Source: Sphingomonas sp. S2M10 (GTDB lineage Bacteria; Pseudomonadota; Alphaproteobacteria; Sphingomonadales; Sphingomonadaceae). From it: a stretch of DNA of 61,917 bases. The position numbers and the translations under genes were made by a program. The number at the start of each line of letters is the position of its first letter. Positions within the stretch are counted from its first letter, which is position 1. The stretch is from NCBI RefSeq assembly GCF_012650175.1, contig NZ_JAAILI010000078.1:1-61917 (forward strand), written 5' to 3'. Below the pieces are notes generated by a model. It made no database searches and was not told where the DNA came from. It saw nothing but the letters and a program-made list of their open reading frames with translations. Of this stretch, positions 1 to 7,140 are shown piece by piece.

Positions 1-67
1 TCACGCCAGCCTCATGCTCCCGCAGCACCCCAATGATCTGATCCTCGGTAAATCGGCTTCGCCGCAT
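1..67 (-). CDS. IS3-family transposase OrfA, N-terminal fragment
   Basis: The minus-strand frame starting at 67 encodes 22 residues beginning MRRSRFTEDQIIGVLREHEA before the window ends. This is the typical start of the small helix-turn-helix OrfA of IS3-family (IS407-like) elements, which recognises the IS ends and is fused to OrfB by frameshifting. Only the first helix is visible. The gene is cut by the window edge, not demonstrably broken. Confidence 0.8.
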   Translation of the reverse strand, partial: MRRSRFTEDQIIGVLREHEAGV

Positions 68-126
68 CGCTCGTCTCCATCTGACGAGCTAACTTACCAA
101 TGGCATGAATTCTGGGGAGCAGGTCA
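1..126 (-). mobile_element. IS3-family insertion sequence, one end (partial)
   Basis: These 126 bases are the exact reverse complement of 61791-61916 at the other end of the window. Read on the minus strand, the element begins at 126 with TGACCTGCTCCCC and runs off the window. It contains the start of an IS3-type orfA. The flank from 127 on differs from the flank of the other copy, so they are two insertions (or two sides of an assembly break), not one copy seen twice in the same place. Confidence 0.85.
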
Positions 127-129
127 GTC

Positions 130-229
130 GCTATTGGAAATACTGCACCCGTATCTTCATAGTCCGGGGCGAGAAACCTCTGAATAAAGAATGCATGCCG
201 GAAGAATTTTCGATCCGAGCGATCGAGAG
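130..229 (+). promoter_or_regulatory. Repeated regulatory segment A upstream of the oxidoreductase gene
   Basis: CTATTGGAAATACTGC, then CATAGTCCGG, GAGAAACCT and CGATCCGAGCGATC occur in the same order here and at 8994-9090. Within it, ATAC-N7-GTAT has the shape of a LysR-type regulator site. The IS ends only a few bases upstream. It is likely a promoter/operator for the gene starting at 257. The repetition is seen directly; the regulator is inferred. Confidence 0.5.
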
Positions 230-256
230 TTCGGAGTGCTGCAGCTGGAGACGCTG

Positions 257-1270
257 ATGAAAGCCGTTGGTTACAAGGTTCCAGGACCAATCACCGAGGA
301 TGCCGCGCTGGTCGATATCGATCTTCCCCGGCCTGTCCCTGCGGGGCTCGATATCCTCGTTGAGGTGAAGGCCGTCTCGGTCAACCCGGTGGATTACAAA
401 GTCCGCGGCAGCACGCCCCCCGCCAATGGCGAGTGGAAGGTGATCGGGTGGGATGCCGCCGGGATCGTGCGCGGGGTCGGCCCCGAAGTGACGCAGTTCG
501 TGGAAGGCGACGAGGTCTACTATGCCGGATCGCTCATAAGGCCCGGCACGAATGCGGAGTTCCATCTCGTCGACGCCCGGATCGTCGGTCGCAAGCCGGC
601 GTCGCTCGACTGGGCGGAGGCGGCGGCGCTGCCGCTCACTACGTTGACGGCCTGGGAAGCGATGTTCGATCGCCTGGACGTGACGAAGCCCGTCCCCGGT
701 GCGGCGGCGGCGATCCTCATCATCGGTGGCGCGGGCGGGGTCGGGTCGATCGCCATCCAGATCGCGCGACAGCGCACGGATCTCACCGTCATCTCCACCG
801 CCTCCCGGCCCGAAACGGAGGAGTGGGTGAGGGGACTCGGCGCTCACCACGTCCTTGACCATTCCCGGCCGCTCGCGCCACAGATTGCCGAGCTCGGGAT
901 CGGCGCTCCCGCCTTCGTGTTCTCGACCACGCATACCGAGCAGCATGCCGCCGACATCGCCGAGCTGATCGCCCCGCAAGGACGGTTCGCGTTCATCGAC
1001 GATCCCAAGGCACTCGACGTCATGCTGTTCAAGCGAAAGGCGGTGTCGATCCACCACGAGCTGATGTTCACACGGTCGCTCTACGGCACGCCCGACATGG
1101 ATGAGCAGGGCAAGATCCTCGATGCGCTGGCGGTGCTGGTCGACGCTGGCAAGATCCGCACGACGCTGACCAAGCGACTCTCGCCGATCAATGCCGCCAA
1201 TCTGAAGACGGTGCATGCGCTGATCGAAAGTGGGGCGGCCAAGGGCAAGATCGTCCTCGAAGGCTTCTGA
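257..1270 (+). CDS. Zinc-type alcohol dehydrogenase / quinone oxidoreductase family protein
   Basis: This is a 337-residue medium-chain dehydrogenase/reductase. It has an N-terminal GroES-like fold (MKAVGYKVPG, then NPVDYKVR and GWDAAGIV) and a Rossmann NADPH site IIGGAGGVGSIAIQIAR near residues 155-170. It lacks the zinc-binding cysteines of true zinc alcohol dehydrogenases, which fits the quinone-oxidoreductase-like branch. These enzymes reduce quinones or reactive enones/aldehydes with NADPH. The start at 257 is chosen over an upstream ATG (191) because it has a GGAG site and matches the family start. It is followed by DUF336, DUF1330 and DUF2218 genes on the same strand. Substrate is unknown. 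Confidence 0.85.
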   Translation: MKAVGYKVPGPITEDAALVDIDLPRPVPAGLDILVEVKAVSVNPVDYKVRGSTPPANGEWKVIGWDAAGIVRGVGPEVTQFVEGDEVYYAGSLIRPGTNAEFHLVDARIVGRKPASLDWAEAAALPLTTLTAWEAMFDRLDVTKPVPGAAAAILIIGGAGGVGSIAIQIARQRTDLTVISTASRPETEEWVRGLGAHHVLDHSRPLAPQIAELGIGAPAFVFSTTHTEQHAADIAELIAPQGRFAFIDDPKALDVMLFKRKAVSIHHELMFTRSLYGTPDMDEQGKILDALAVLVDAGKIRTTLTKRLSPINAANLKTVHALIESGAAKGKIVLEGF

Positions 1271-1346
1271 CGGCTGCCACCGCCAAACATCTATCCCCGA
1301 CCTCAAGTATGCCGGACCGATCACGCCTCCGGCGAAGGAAAATCCC

Positions 1347-1778
1347 ATGAGCAAATCCATTGCCACCGCCTCGATCAACCGCGAAACCGCGGTCGCCCTT
1401 ATCGACGCGGCGATCGCCGCGGCCCGTGCGATCGGCATCCCGGCCGCCGTCGCCGTCGTCGACGCCACCGGTAACCTGCGCGCGTTCGAGCGCACCGACG
1501 ATGCGCCGTTTCTGACGGTCGATGTCGCCATCGACAAGGCCTGGAGTTCAGCCTCGTTCGGGTTCCCGACCCATGTCTGGAACGACTATGTAAGCAACGA
1601 TCCGAAAGTGGCGCCGCTGGCCTATCGCCCCAGGATGGTTGCTGTCGGCGGCGGCTATCCGATCCTGGAGGACGGCAAGTTGATCGGCGGGATCGGCATC
1701 TCCGGCGGCAACTATCAGCAGGATCAGGATGCCTGCGTCGAGGCGCTTCAGAAAATCGGCTTTGAGCTGCCAGCCTGA
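1347..1778 (+). CDS. GlcG/HbpS-type heme-binding family protein (DUF336)
   Basis: The 143-residue product has the DUF336 pattern: ETAVALIDAAIAAARAIG, then a strand AAVAVVDATGNLRAFERTD and the glycine-rich end LIGGIGISGG. Family members include GlcG and the heme-binding HbpS, small oligomeric cytoplasmic or exported proteins; no signal peptide is seen here. GAAGGA precedes the ATG. It lies 76 bases after the oxidoreductase and probably belongs to the same transcript. A role in redox stress is suggested only by context. Confidence 0.8.
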   Translation: MSKSIATASINRETAVALIDAAIAAARAIGIPAAVAVVDATGNLRAFERTDDAPFLTVDVAIDKAWSSASFGFPTHVWNDYVSNDPKVAPLAYRPRMVAVGGGYPILEDGKLIGGIGISGGNYQQDQDACVEALQKIGFELPA

Positions 1779-1839
1779 CGACTATCAGGCCATCGCCGGC
1801 GCGATGGCCTGCGAATCCAACCTTGTGAAAGATCATGTC

Positions 1840-2130
1840 ATGGAAGCGTTCGTCGTCTTCACGCGGGAGGAAACCACCGATCCGCACGAACTCGCAACAT
1901 ATTCCGCGGGCGTCGGCCCATCGTTCGACGGCCACGACGTAACCTTTCTGGCCGCCTATGGCGCTATGGAGCAATTGGAGGGGCCGCCCATCGAGGGGGC
2001 CGTCATCTTGCGGTTTCCGACGATGCAGGCCGCCCATGATTGGTATCATAGCCCCGCCTACCAGACGATCGCCGCGCATCGCTTTGCCGGTTCCCGCTAC
2101 CGCGGATTCATCGTTGAGGGGCGGAAGTAA
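1840..2130 (+). CDS. DUF1330 family protein
   Basis: This is a 96-residue protein of the ferredoxin-like DUF1330 family. Features are the start MEAFVVFTREE, central GPPIEGAVILRFPTMQAAHDWYHSPAYQ and end SRYRGFIVEG. Members are small dimeric proteins of unknown function. The start at 1840 gives the normal family length; ATG 1804 in the same frame would add 12 residues. It is closely linked to the upstream DUF336 gene. Confidence 0.8.
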   Translation: MEAFVVFTREETTDPHELATYSAGVGPSFDGHDVTFLAAYGAMEQLEGPPIEGAVILRFPTMQAAHDWYHSPAYQTIAAHRFAGSRYRGFIVEGRK

Positions 2131-2199
2131 AACACCAGCAAATAACGTCGGCGCTGACCGCGAGGTATATGTCCAAGCACGAAAACCAGGAGTTTCTAG

Positions 2200-2490
2200 A
2201 TGATCGAGGCCGAGGCACGCATCGCTACGATCGAATCGAGTCGATACCTGACGAAACTCGCTGAGGCGTGGGTTCACACCTATCCGGTTCGGTATGACAC
2301 GCTGACGGCCGAAATCCAGCTTCCGGGCGGCGAGCTCGTATTGACCGCAGACGGCGACAGCCTCTCCTTGAGGCTGGTGGGCACCGACCGCGAACGCTTC
2401 GATGCAACCAAGGAATCCGTCGCCAAGCACGTTGATCGCGTCGCAGAGCACGACACCGGGGTCCGATGCGTATGGCATGAAATATCATGA
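2200..2490 (+). CDS. DUF2218 family protein
   Basis: The 96-residue protein matches the DUF2218 pattern: ARIATIESSRYLTKLAEAW, then GGELVLTADGDSLSLRLVG, and a C-terminal ending in W. The function of the family is not established; members often lie near stress or metal-uptake genes. CAGGAG precedes the ATG. It is probably the last gene of the group that starts at 257. Confidence 0.75.
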   Translation: MIEAEARIATIESSRYLTKLAEAWVHTYPVRYDTLTAEIQLPGGELVLTADGDSLSLRLVGTDRERFDATKESVAKHVDRVAEHDTGVRCVWHEIS

Positions 2491-2552
2491 TGGCGCCGGG
2501 GCGTCGCTGTATCGCGTCGGCATCGTATCAATCACGGATTTGAGCCTTGGGG

Positions 2553-3104
2553 ATGCGGGCTTTCATAGACTTCGAGGCCTCCTCGCTCGGCCGGCACGGC
2601 TATCCTATCGAGGTCGCCTGGGTCTTCGAGGACGGTGCCGCCGAGGCATTTCTGATCAGACCGATCGATAAATGGACGGATTGGGACCCAACAGCACAGG
2701 CGATACATGGCATCTCTCGGGAGGAATTGTTGCAACACGGCGCCACGACCGAACACGTAGCAAACAGGCTGGTGACAGCGCTCCAGGGGCATGAGGTCTT
2801 CGCAAGCGCCCCCTCATGGGACGGCAAATGGCTCAGTGCCCTATTGCGATCGGCAGGGCTGCCGCGTCACGCCGTTCGTTTGACCGATACAGATCTCGGT
2901 TTGTCAGAACTCGCGGAAGCGCTCCTCGCGCCGCATGTGCCCTCTTCGAGGATTCCCCGCGCGATAAGGAAAATCCTTGCGGACGCGGCTGGACGCTTTG
3001 ACGATCGCCCACCCGCACACCGCGCGCTGCAGGATGCTCAGCGCGAGCGCGAGCGTTGGCTTGCCGTTTCCGAACTGGCGCATGCGTTCGAAGCTAATCG
3101 ATGA
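2553..3104 (+). CDS. DEDDh-type 3'-5' exonuclease-like protein
   Basis: The 183-residue protein has the three exonuclease motifs of the RNase T / DNA polymerase III epsilon fold: DFEASSLG near the N-terminus (Exo I, DxE), SWDGKWLSALL in the middle (Exo II Asp) and AHRALQDA near the C-terminus (Exo III, H-x4-D). Two-metal nucleases of this type trim DNA or RNA 3' ends. TTG at 2547 could also start it, but ATG 2553 is preferred. The target is unknown, and an association with the redox genes is not explained. Confidence 0.75.
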   Translation: MRAFIDFEASSLGRHGYPIEVAWVFEDGAAEAFLIRPIDKWTDWDPTAQAIHGISREELLQHGATTEHVANRLVTALQGHEVFASAPSWDGKWLSALLRSAGLPRHAVRLTDTDLGLSELAEALLAPHVPSSRIPRAIRKILADAAGRFDDRPPAHRALQDAQRERERWLAVSELAHAFEANR

Positions 3105-3132
3105 GAGGCGAAAATCCGTGGAGAGGACAACG

Positions 3133-3447
3133 ATGATCGAGTGGCTGGATATTGCCAGTCTGCCTCGCGAGGTGTCGCTTGGCAGCAGCTTCTTATTCTG
3201 CACGTTCGCCCAGCATGTTTTTCACGTCACTCTGGTCCAGCGGGAGGGGCAACAGTTATGTTGGTCGATCGGTGGCCGGGAAACCCAAGCACAACTGCTC
3301 CTTGACCGCGAGATGGCCCTGGTCACGCACTTCGCGAGCCCGAATTTCCCACAACTGACTGAAGGTCAACTCGCAGCGGTCGCGATCCGGGTTGCCAACC
3401 TCGACGGCCGGGGGTTGGCATACCAGCACGACCGTTACGGTCGCTGA
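3133..3447 (+). CDS. Hypothetical protein (104 aa)
   Basis: A small soluble protein beginning MIEWLDIASLPREVSLG. I do not recognise a family. It starts after a GAGGAC ribosome site, 28 bases downstream of the exonuclease-like gene, and has normal coding composition. No signal peptide or membrane segment is visible. Confidence 0.55.
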   Translation: MIEWLDIASLPREVSLGSSFLFCTFAQHVFHVTLVQREGQQLCWSIGGRETQAQLLLDREMALVTHFASPNFPQLTEGQLAAVAIRVANLDGRGLAYQHDRYGR

Positions 3448-3466
3448 GCGAAGCCCTTCTCACCCC

Positions 3467-3492
3467 GCCAGCATATTGTATCGCATGCTGGC
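3467..3492 (+). terminator. Stem-loop between 3133-3447 and 3510 genes
   Basis: GCCAGCAT and ATGCTGGC form an 8-bp perfect stem with a 10-base loop. It sits between the stop codon and the next ATG on the same strand. There is no U-run, so it may attenuate or shape the mRNA rather than terminate it. Confidence 0.35.
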
Positions 3493-3509
3493 CACACTAG
3501 GTCACCGAT

Positions 3510-4451
3510 ATGCAAGACAACCTAGTTTCGTTTCGCGAGCATCATGAGCTCGGGGAAGTCGCGTGGTTGCGCGACTTTGAGCGCGGCCTCGTAGCCGCGT
3601 CCGATCAAGGCAAACCTATTCTCCTGTTATTTCAGGAGGTGCCGGGCTGTTCGACGTGCATAAACTTTGGGCAGGATGTTCTCACCCATCCCTTGATGGT
3701 GGAATTGATTGCGGATCACTTCATCCCGGTGGCCATCTTCAACAACCATCCAGGCAAGGACGCCGAGATCCTACGGCGTTTTGGCGAGCCATCGTGGAAC
3801 AACCCGGTGGTGCGCTTCCTCGGGCCCGACGGAGCCGAGCTCGTGCCCAAACTGGCCGATCGCTATGACGCGCTCGGACTGCACGAGAAGATTACCGCTG
3901 TTCTCGAAAGGCTCGGCAGCGACCTGCCCGGCTACTTCCGCTTGCTTGGGCGCGATCTGCTCGTTGAAAATAGCCTCGCTGAAAGCGCGGTCTACACCAC
4001 ACCATGTTTCTGGTCGGGCGAGACGAGCCTCGCCCAGCATCCAGCGATCGTGACGACCGAGGCAGGCTGGATTGACGGAGAGGAAGTGGTTCGGGTGGAT
4101 TTCGACCCGCGCGTGGCCTCGCGCTCCAAGCTGAATAGCTATGCCAGGACTGAGGGGTTCAGTCCGCTCGAAGGCGCCCTGTTCAAGCTCGACGGCGAGC
4201 CCCAATTCTACCTGCGCAAGCATGCTGCCCGCCACCTGCCTCTGACACCGGCCCAACGCACGCAAATCAATCTGGCGGTGCCGTATCACACGCCCATCGC
4301 CGACCTGCTCAGCCCTCAACAAAATGCATGGCTAGCCGACCCTCGGTTGCAGGAAGCGAGTGCAGGCGACGCGTATCATCAGGACATTCGGCAGATTTGG
4401 CCCGCGCTCGCGGCGCAACTGGGTCTGATTGGAGTCACAACCCGAAAGTGA
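3510..4451 (+). CDS. Thioredoxin-fold protein with MsrA-like C-terminal domain
   Basis: The 313-residue product appears to be a two-domain hybrid. Residues 1-140 look like a thioredoxin-fold domain with PILLLFQEVPGCSTC, a C-x2-C at the expected strand-helix junction. The C-terminal half carries TPCFWSGETSL, then TTEAGWIDGEEVVRVDFDP. This parallels MsrA's CFWG catalytic motif, VGYTGG segment and VEVTFDP strand. The rest of the MsrA signature (HDPTT, YRSAI) is replaced by an unfamiliar LPLTPAQRTQINLAVPY region. It could be a self-reducing methionine sulfoxide reductase relative. Activity is inferred, and the MsrA resemblance is by eye. Confidence 0.6.
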   Translation: MQDNLVSFREHHELGEVAWLRDFERGLVAASDQGKPILLLFQEVPGCSTCINFGQDVLTHPLMVELIADHFIPVAIFNNHPGKDAEILRRFGEPSWNNPVVRFLGPDGAELVPKLADRYDALGLHEKITAVLERLGSDLPGYFRLLGRDLLVENSLAESAVYTTPCFWSGETSLAQHPAIVTTEAGWIDGEEVVRVDFDPRVASRSKLNSYARTEGFSPLEGALFKLDGEPQFYLRKHAARHLPLTPAQRTQINLAVPYHTPIADLLSPQQNAWLADPRLQEASAGDAYHQDIRQIWPALAAQLGLIGVTTRK

Positions 4452-4501
4452 ATTTTGCGGACGCTGGGAGCGAACGGATAGCGAACGACGACAATGGTAA
4501 G

Positions 4502-4518
4502 AAGCGGTCCAACCGCTT
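4502..4518 (+). terminator. Short hairpin after the thioredoxin/MsrA-like gene
   Basis: AAGCGGT-CCA-ACCGCTT forms a 7-bp stem with a tight loop, 50 bases after the stop codon. The following bases are TCGGGG, so a U-run is lacking. It is probably an RNA 3'-end structure. Confidence 0.4.
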
Positions 4519-4558
4519 TCGGGGAGGAAGGGTCGATCGATACCATCGCGTGACGCGT

Positions 4559-4597
4559 CTGCCTTTCTCGAAAAGGATCGAGTTTCGAGAAAGGCAG
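4559..4597. terminator. 15-bp perfect inverted repeat between convergent genes
   Basis: CTGCCTTTCTCGAAA (4559-4573) and TTTCGAGAAAGGCAG (4583-4597) are perfect complements around a 9-base loop. It lies 11 bases past the minus-strand gene's stop and about 110 bases past the plus-strand gene's stop. A bidirectional terminator is the simplest reading. Confidence 0.6.
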
Positions 4598-4608
4598 AGC
4601 CGGCCGTT

Positions 4609-5262
4609 CTACCTCAGCGGGAGCCGTCTCGCCTTGGCAAGGTTCACGATCAACTCGGGGAGCGTCTGATGTTCGTGCGCGCGCCATGCGGGCTGACCTG
4701 GGCCGCTCCGCCAGGACTCGCTAAGTGGACTGTTGTCTGCCGTATCGAAGCCGAACTGATCGTAAAGCCGCGTGACCAGCTCCACCGCCTCGGGGTGGTC
4801 GCTTGATACCGACAGCGCGTGCCGCCCCGGCGTGCCAGATGGCCGCGCCGACAGGAACAGCCGCGGTGCCTGAATGTGCGTGAACGCCTTCGCGACCTTA
4901 GAGGTGGGGAGCTGTTCCTGCCGTAGCTCGTGCTCCGTCTTCTCACCGACGTCTACCACGGCGTAGCGCCCGTCACGCCACGGCATGTAGTTGTTGGTGT
5001 CGAGAACGATCTTGCCCGCCAGTTGCTCGACCGGCATGTCGTTGGCGAGCTTGAGGGGGACCGCCACCACGACGAAATCCCCCGCCTCGGCCGCATCGGC
5101 AGCGGTCGCAGCGCGCGCGTCGGGCCCGAGTTCGGCGACGAGGCGGGCCAAAGTTTCCGGTCCGCGCGAGTTGGCGATCACCACCCGGTAGCCGTTCGCG
5201 ATGGCGGCGCGGGCGATCTGGCTGCCTACCTCTCCCGCACCAATGATGCCGATGGTGGCCAT
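4609..5262 (-). CDS. NADPH-dependent F420-reductase-like / NAD(P)-binding oxidoreductase
   Basis: The 217-residue protein starts MATIGIIGAGEVGSQIARAA, a Rossmann dinucleotide motif. It continues with VVIANSRGPETL, which suits the NADP phosphate, and DFVVVAVPLKLAND. This is the NADP oxidoreductase (coenzyme F420-dependent-like) family, whose bacterial members often lack F420 and have unknown substrates. The start 5262 has a GGAG site and matches the family N-terminus. It lies 19 bases downstream of bdcA on the same strand, so the two are probably co-transcribed. Confidence 0.8.
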   Translation of the reverse strand: MATIGIIGAGEVGSQIARAAIANGYRVVIANSRGPETLARLVAELGPDARAATAADAAEAGDFVVVAVPLKLANDMPVEQLAGKIVLDTNNYMPWRDGRYAVVDVGEKTEHELRQEQLPTSKVAKAFTHIQAPRLFLSARPSGTPGRHALSVSSDHPEAVELVTRLYDQFGFDTADNSPLSESWRSGPGQPAWRAHEHQTLPELIVNLAKARRLPLR

Positions 5263-5281
5263 AGTTGATCGCTCCAACGGA

Positions 5282-5995
5282 TCAGGCACCGAACGCTCCG
5301 TCGATGGTGTGCATGGCGCCGGTGACGAACCCTGCCTCCGGTCCGGCGAGCCATGCCACCATGCCCGCGACCTCCTCCGGCCGGCCGTGACGCTTGATCG
5401 CCATGAAACCGTGCAGCAGATCCTTCATCGGTCCGTCTGCCGGGTTGGCGTCTGTGTCGATCGGACCGGGTTGCACGACGTTGATCGTAATCCCGCGAGG
5501 CCCGAAGTCGCGTGCCAGCCCACGTGCCATCCCTTGCAGCGCTGACTTGCTGAGCGCGTAAGCCGCCATGCCGGGAACGGGCATCCGATCGCCGTTCACC
5601 GATCCGATAACGATGATGCGCCCGCCCTCGGGCATCTGTCGCGCCGCCTCGACCGATGCATGATACGGCGCGTGAACATTGATCCGGAACAGCCGGTCAA
5701 TCGCGTCCGGGTCCTGTTCCAGCGAGTCGCCGAACACGGCGATGCCGGCATTGACGACCAGCACGTCGAGCGCGCCGCTGTCCTTCACGCGTGCGATCAC
5801 CGCGTCGCGATCCGCGCTGTCCGTCTCCACGGCCGTGCTGCGCGTCTCGGCCGCCAACGCTTCGGCTGCGTCTCGCGAGCCGGAATAGGTGAAGACCACG
5901 GTCGCGCCATCCGCTGCAAAGCGCCGAACGATTGCCGCGCCGATTCCGCGGCTACCACCAAGCACAAGAACGGATTTTCCCTCGAACGCACCCAT
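5282..5995 (-). CDS. bdcA: BdcA-like short-chain dehydrogenase/reductase
   Basis: The 237-residue SDR protein has NADP motif VLGGSRGIGAAIV, NAG motif VVNAGIAVFG, and catalytic Ser/Tyr/Lys in IGSVNGDRM and AYALSKSA. As I recall it, E. coli BdcA is nearly the same over most of its length, including the ends MGAF and MHTIDGAFGA. That protein binds cyclic di-GMP and promotes biofilm dispersal; it also resembles carbonyl reductases. It is divergent from the bdcR-like regulator, the same arrangement as in E. coli, which supports the name. AAGGAAGAG precedes the start. Confidence 0.9.
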   Translation of the reverse strand: MGAFEGKSVLVLGGSRGIGAAIVRRFAADGATVVFTYSGSRDAAEALAAETRSTAVETDSADRDAVIARVKDSGALDVLVVNAGIAVFGDSLEQDPDAIDRLFRINVHAPYHASVEAARQMPEGGRIIVIGSVNGDRMPVPGMAAYALSKSALQGMARGLARDFGPRGITINVVQPGPIDTDANPADGPMKDLLHGFMAIKRHGRPEEVAGMVAWLAGPEAGFVTGAMHTIDGAFGA

Positions 5996-6006
5996 CGCAC
6001 TCTTCC

Positions 6007-6014
6007 TTGATCAA
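6007..6014. promoter_or_regulatory. Palindrome in the bdcA-bdcR divergent promoter
   Basis: TTGATCAA lies just upstream of the bdcA ribosome site in the 73-base gap between divergent bdcA and the TetR gene. It could be part of the TetR operator. The evidence is only its position and symmetry. Confidence 0.25.
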
Positions 6015-6068
6015 TAACTTACGATCCGCTACATAAATGGTTCAACCCCGCGCGTCAAGGTATTTGTA

Positions 6069-6683
6069 GTGGAGCATACAGAAAGCCGCCGCACACGTGG
6101 CCGACCGCGCCAGTTCGACTTGGACGAGGCGGTCGCGGCCGCCCAACGCCTGTTTCACGCCCGCGGCTACGATGCGGTCAGCGTCGCTGACCTCATCCAG
6201 GCGATCGGTATAAATCCGCCCAGCTTCTATGCCGCCTTTGGTAGCAAGGCGGACCTCTACAGCCGCATCCTCGATCGTTATGCCGCCCAAGGCGCGATCC
6301 CGCTGGCCGATCTGCTAAGCGCGGATCGACCGATCGCGGAATGTCTCGTGGCGGTGCTGGAAGAGGCGGCCCGGCGCTACGCAGCCGATCCCGGCGCGGC
6401 GGGTTGCCTCGTCATCGAGGGTGCGCGCTGCGCCGACCCAGAAGCAAAAGGCGCTGCTGGCGCTTTCATTACGGCTGCGGAGGAGGCGATTTATCGATTC
6501 ATTGCCGCCCGTTATCCCGATCAAGCCGCGTGTATCCAAGATTATATGAGCACCGTAATGGCCGGGCTGTCCGCCAGCGCCCGTAACGGGCACAATTTTG
6601 ATCGCCTGCTCGCAACCGCCCGTCTCGCAGGAGTCGGTCTTGAACAGACGTTCGCGCTTAATAGGCAAGGTCGGGAAAAGTGA
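6069..6683 (+). CDS. bdcR: TetR-family repressor, BdcR-like
   Basis: The 204-residue protein begins (GTG) with RGRPRQFDLDEAVAAAQRLF, then the HTH SVADLIQAIGINPPSFYAAFGSK. The C-terminal half carries AAGCLVIEGARCADPEA and MSTVMAGLSASARNGH, closely matching E. coli BdcR as I recall it. TetR repressors bind DNA as dimers and release on ligand binding. It is divergent from bdcA and probably represses it and itself. No ATG lies nearby, so GTG is taken as the start. Confidence 0.85.
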   Translation: MEHTESRRTRGRPRQFDLDEAVAAAQRLFHARGYDAVSVADLIQAIGINPPSFYAAFGSKADLYSRILDRYAAQGAIPLADLLSADRPIAECLVAVLEEAARRYAADPGAAGCLVIEGARCADPEAKGAAGAFITAAEEAIYRFIAARYPDQAACIQDYMSTVMAGLSASARNGHNFDRLLATARLAGVGLEQTFALNRQGREK

Positions 6684-7140
6684 ACACGACGTTCCCGTAA
6701 AGGAAGGTGTAGCGAGAAAGCTGGCAGAATCGGTCTTTTGATGCCCCCGGGAAAGCTATTTTCTCGAAATCTGTCCCGATTGAGTTTTCTCAAATCAACC
6801 CGTCCTACATGGAAAAACGGGAATGTTTTGGCACGGCAGAATGCTGGTTTCGGAAAGGTGAGCCGACTTACTGAAGGGGTGGGGTTTGGGCGATTCGTGC
6901 CGTTGGCCGTCAAACGCTGGTATGCCGGTCAGCGTCATAGTGTCCGACAGCGCACCGTTCTGATGGGTTGCCGGACAATATCGGCGGGCGACGGGTTCAC
7001 GGACACGTTCTGTTCGCTCCTAGCGATGCAAAACTCACTTTCGTGTCGTGACCCTTGATTGGACATGGTGCCGGTGGTCCCGAACCGGACTGAGCGGCGT
7101 GCTAGGTAGGATCTGCCACCGGAACCGCGGGCGGTCGGCA
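6684..7140. other. 457-base stretch without a recognisable gene
   Basis: It holds no convincing ORF. The part at about 6700-6870 is poorer in GC than its surroundings. Around 6940-7075 are repeats of GTCCG-type words (TGTCCGACAGC, TTGCCGGACAATATC, CGGACACG) that might be remnants of a mobile-element end. I cannot identify it. Confidence 0.4.

Noticed and set aside
131..1537. 468-codon open frame on the minus strand opposite the oxidoreductase gene
   Set aside because: The plus-strand genes here have clear family patterns. The minus frame is Arg/Gly/Asp-rich shadow sequence with no motif or ribosome site.
6738..7058. Possible 106-residue protein in the gap after bdcR
   Set aside because: There is no ribosome site or family pattern, and its composition differs from the neighbouring genes.
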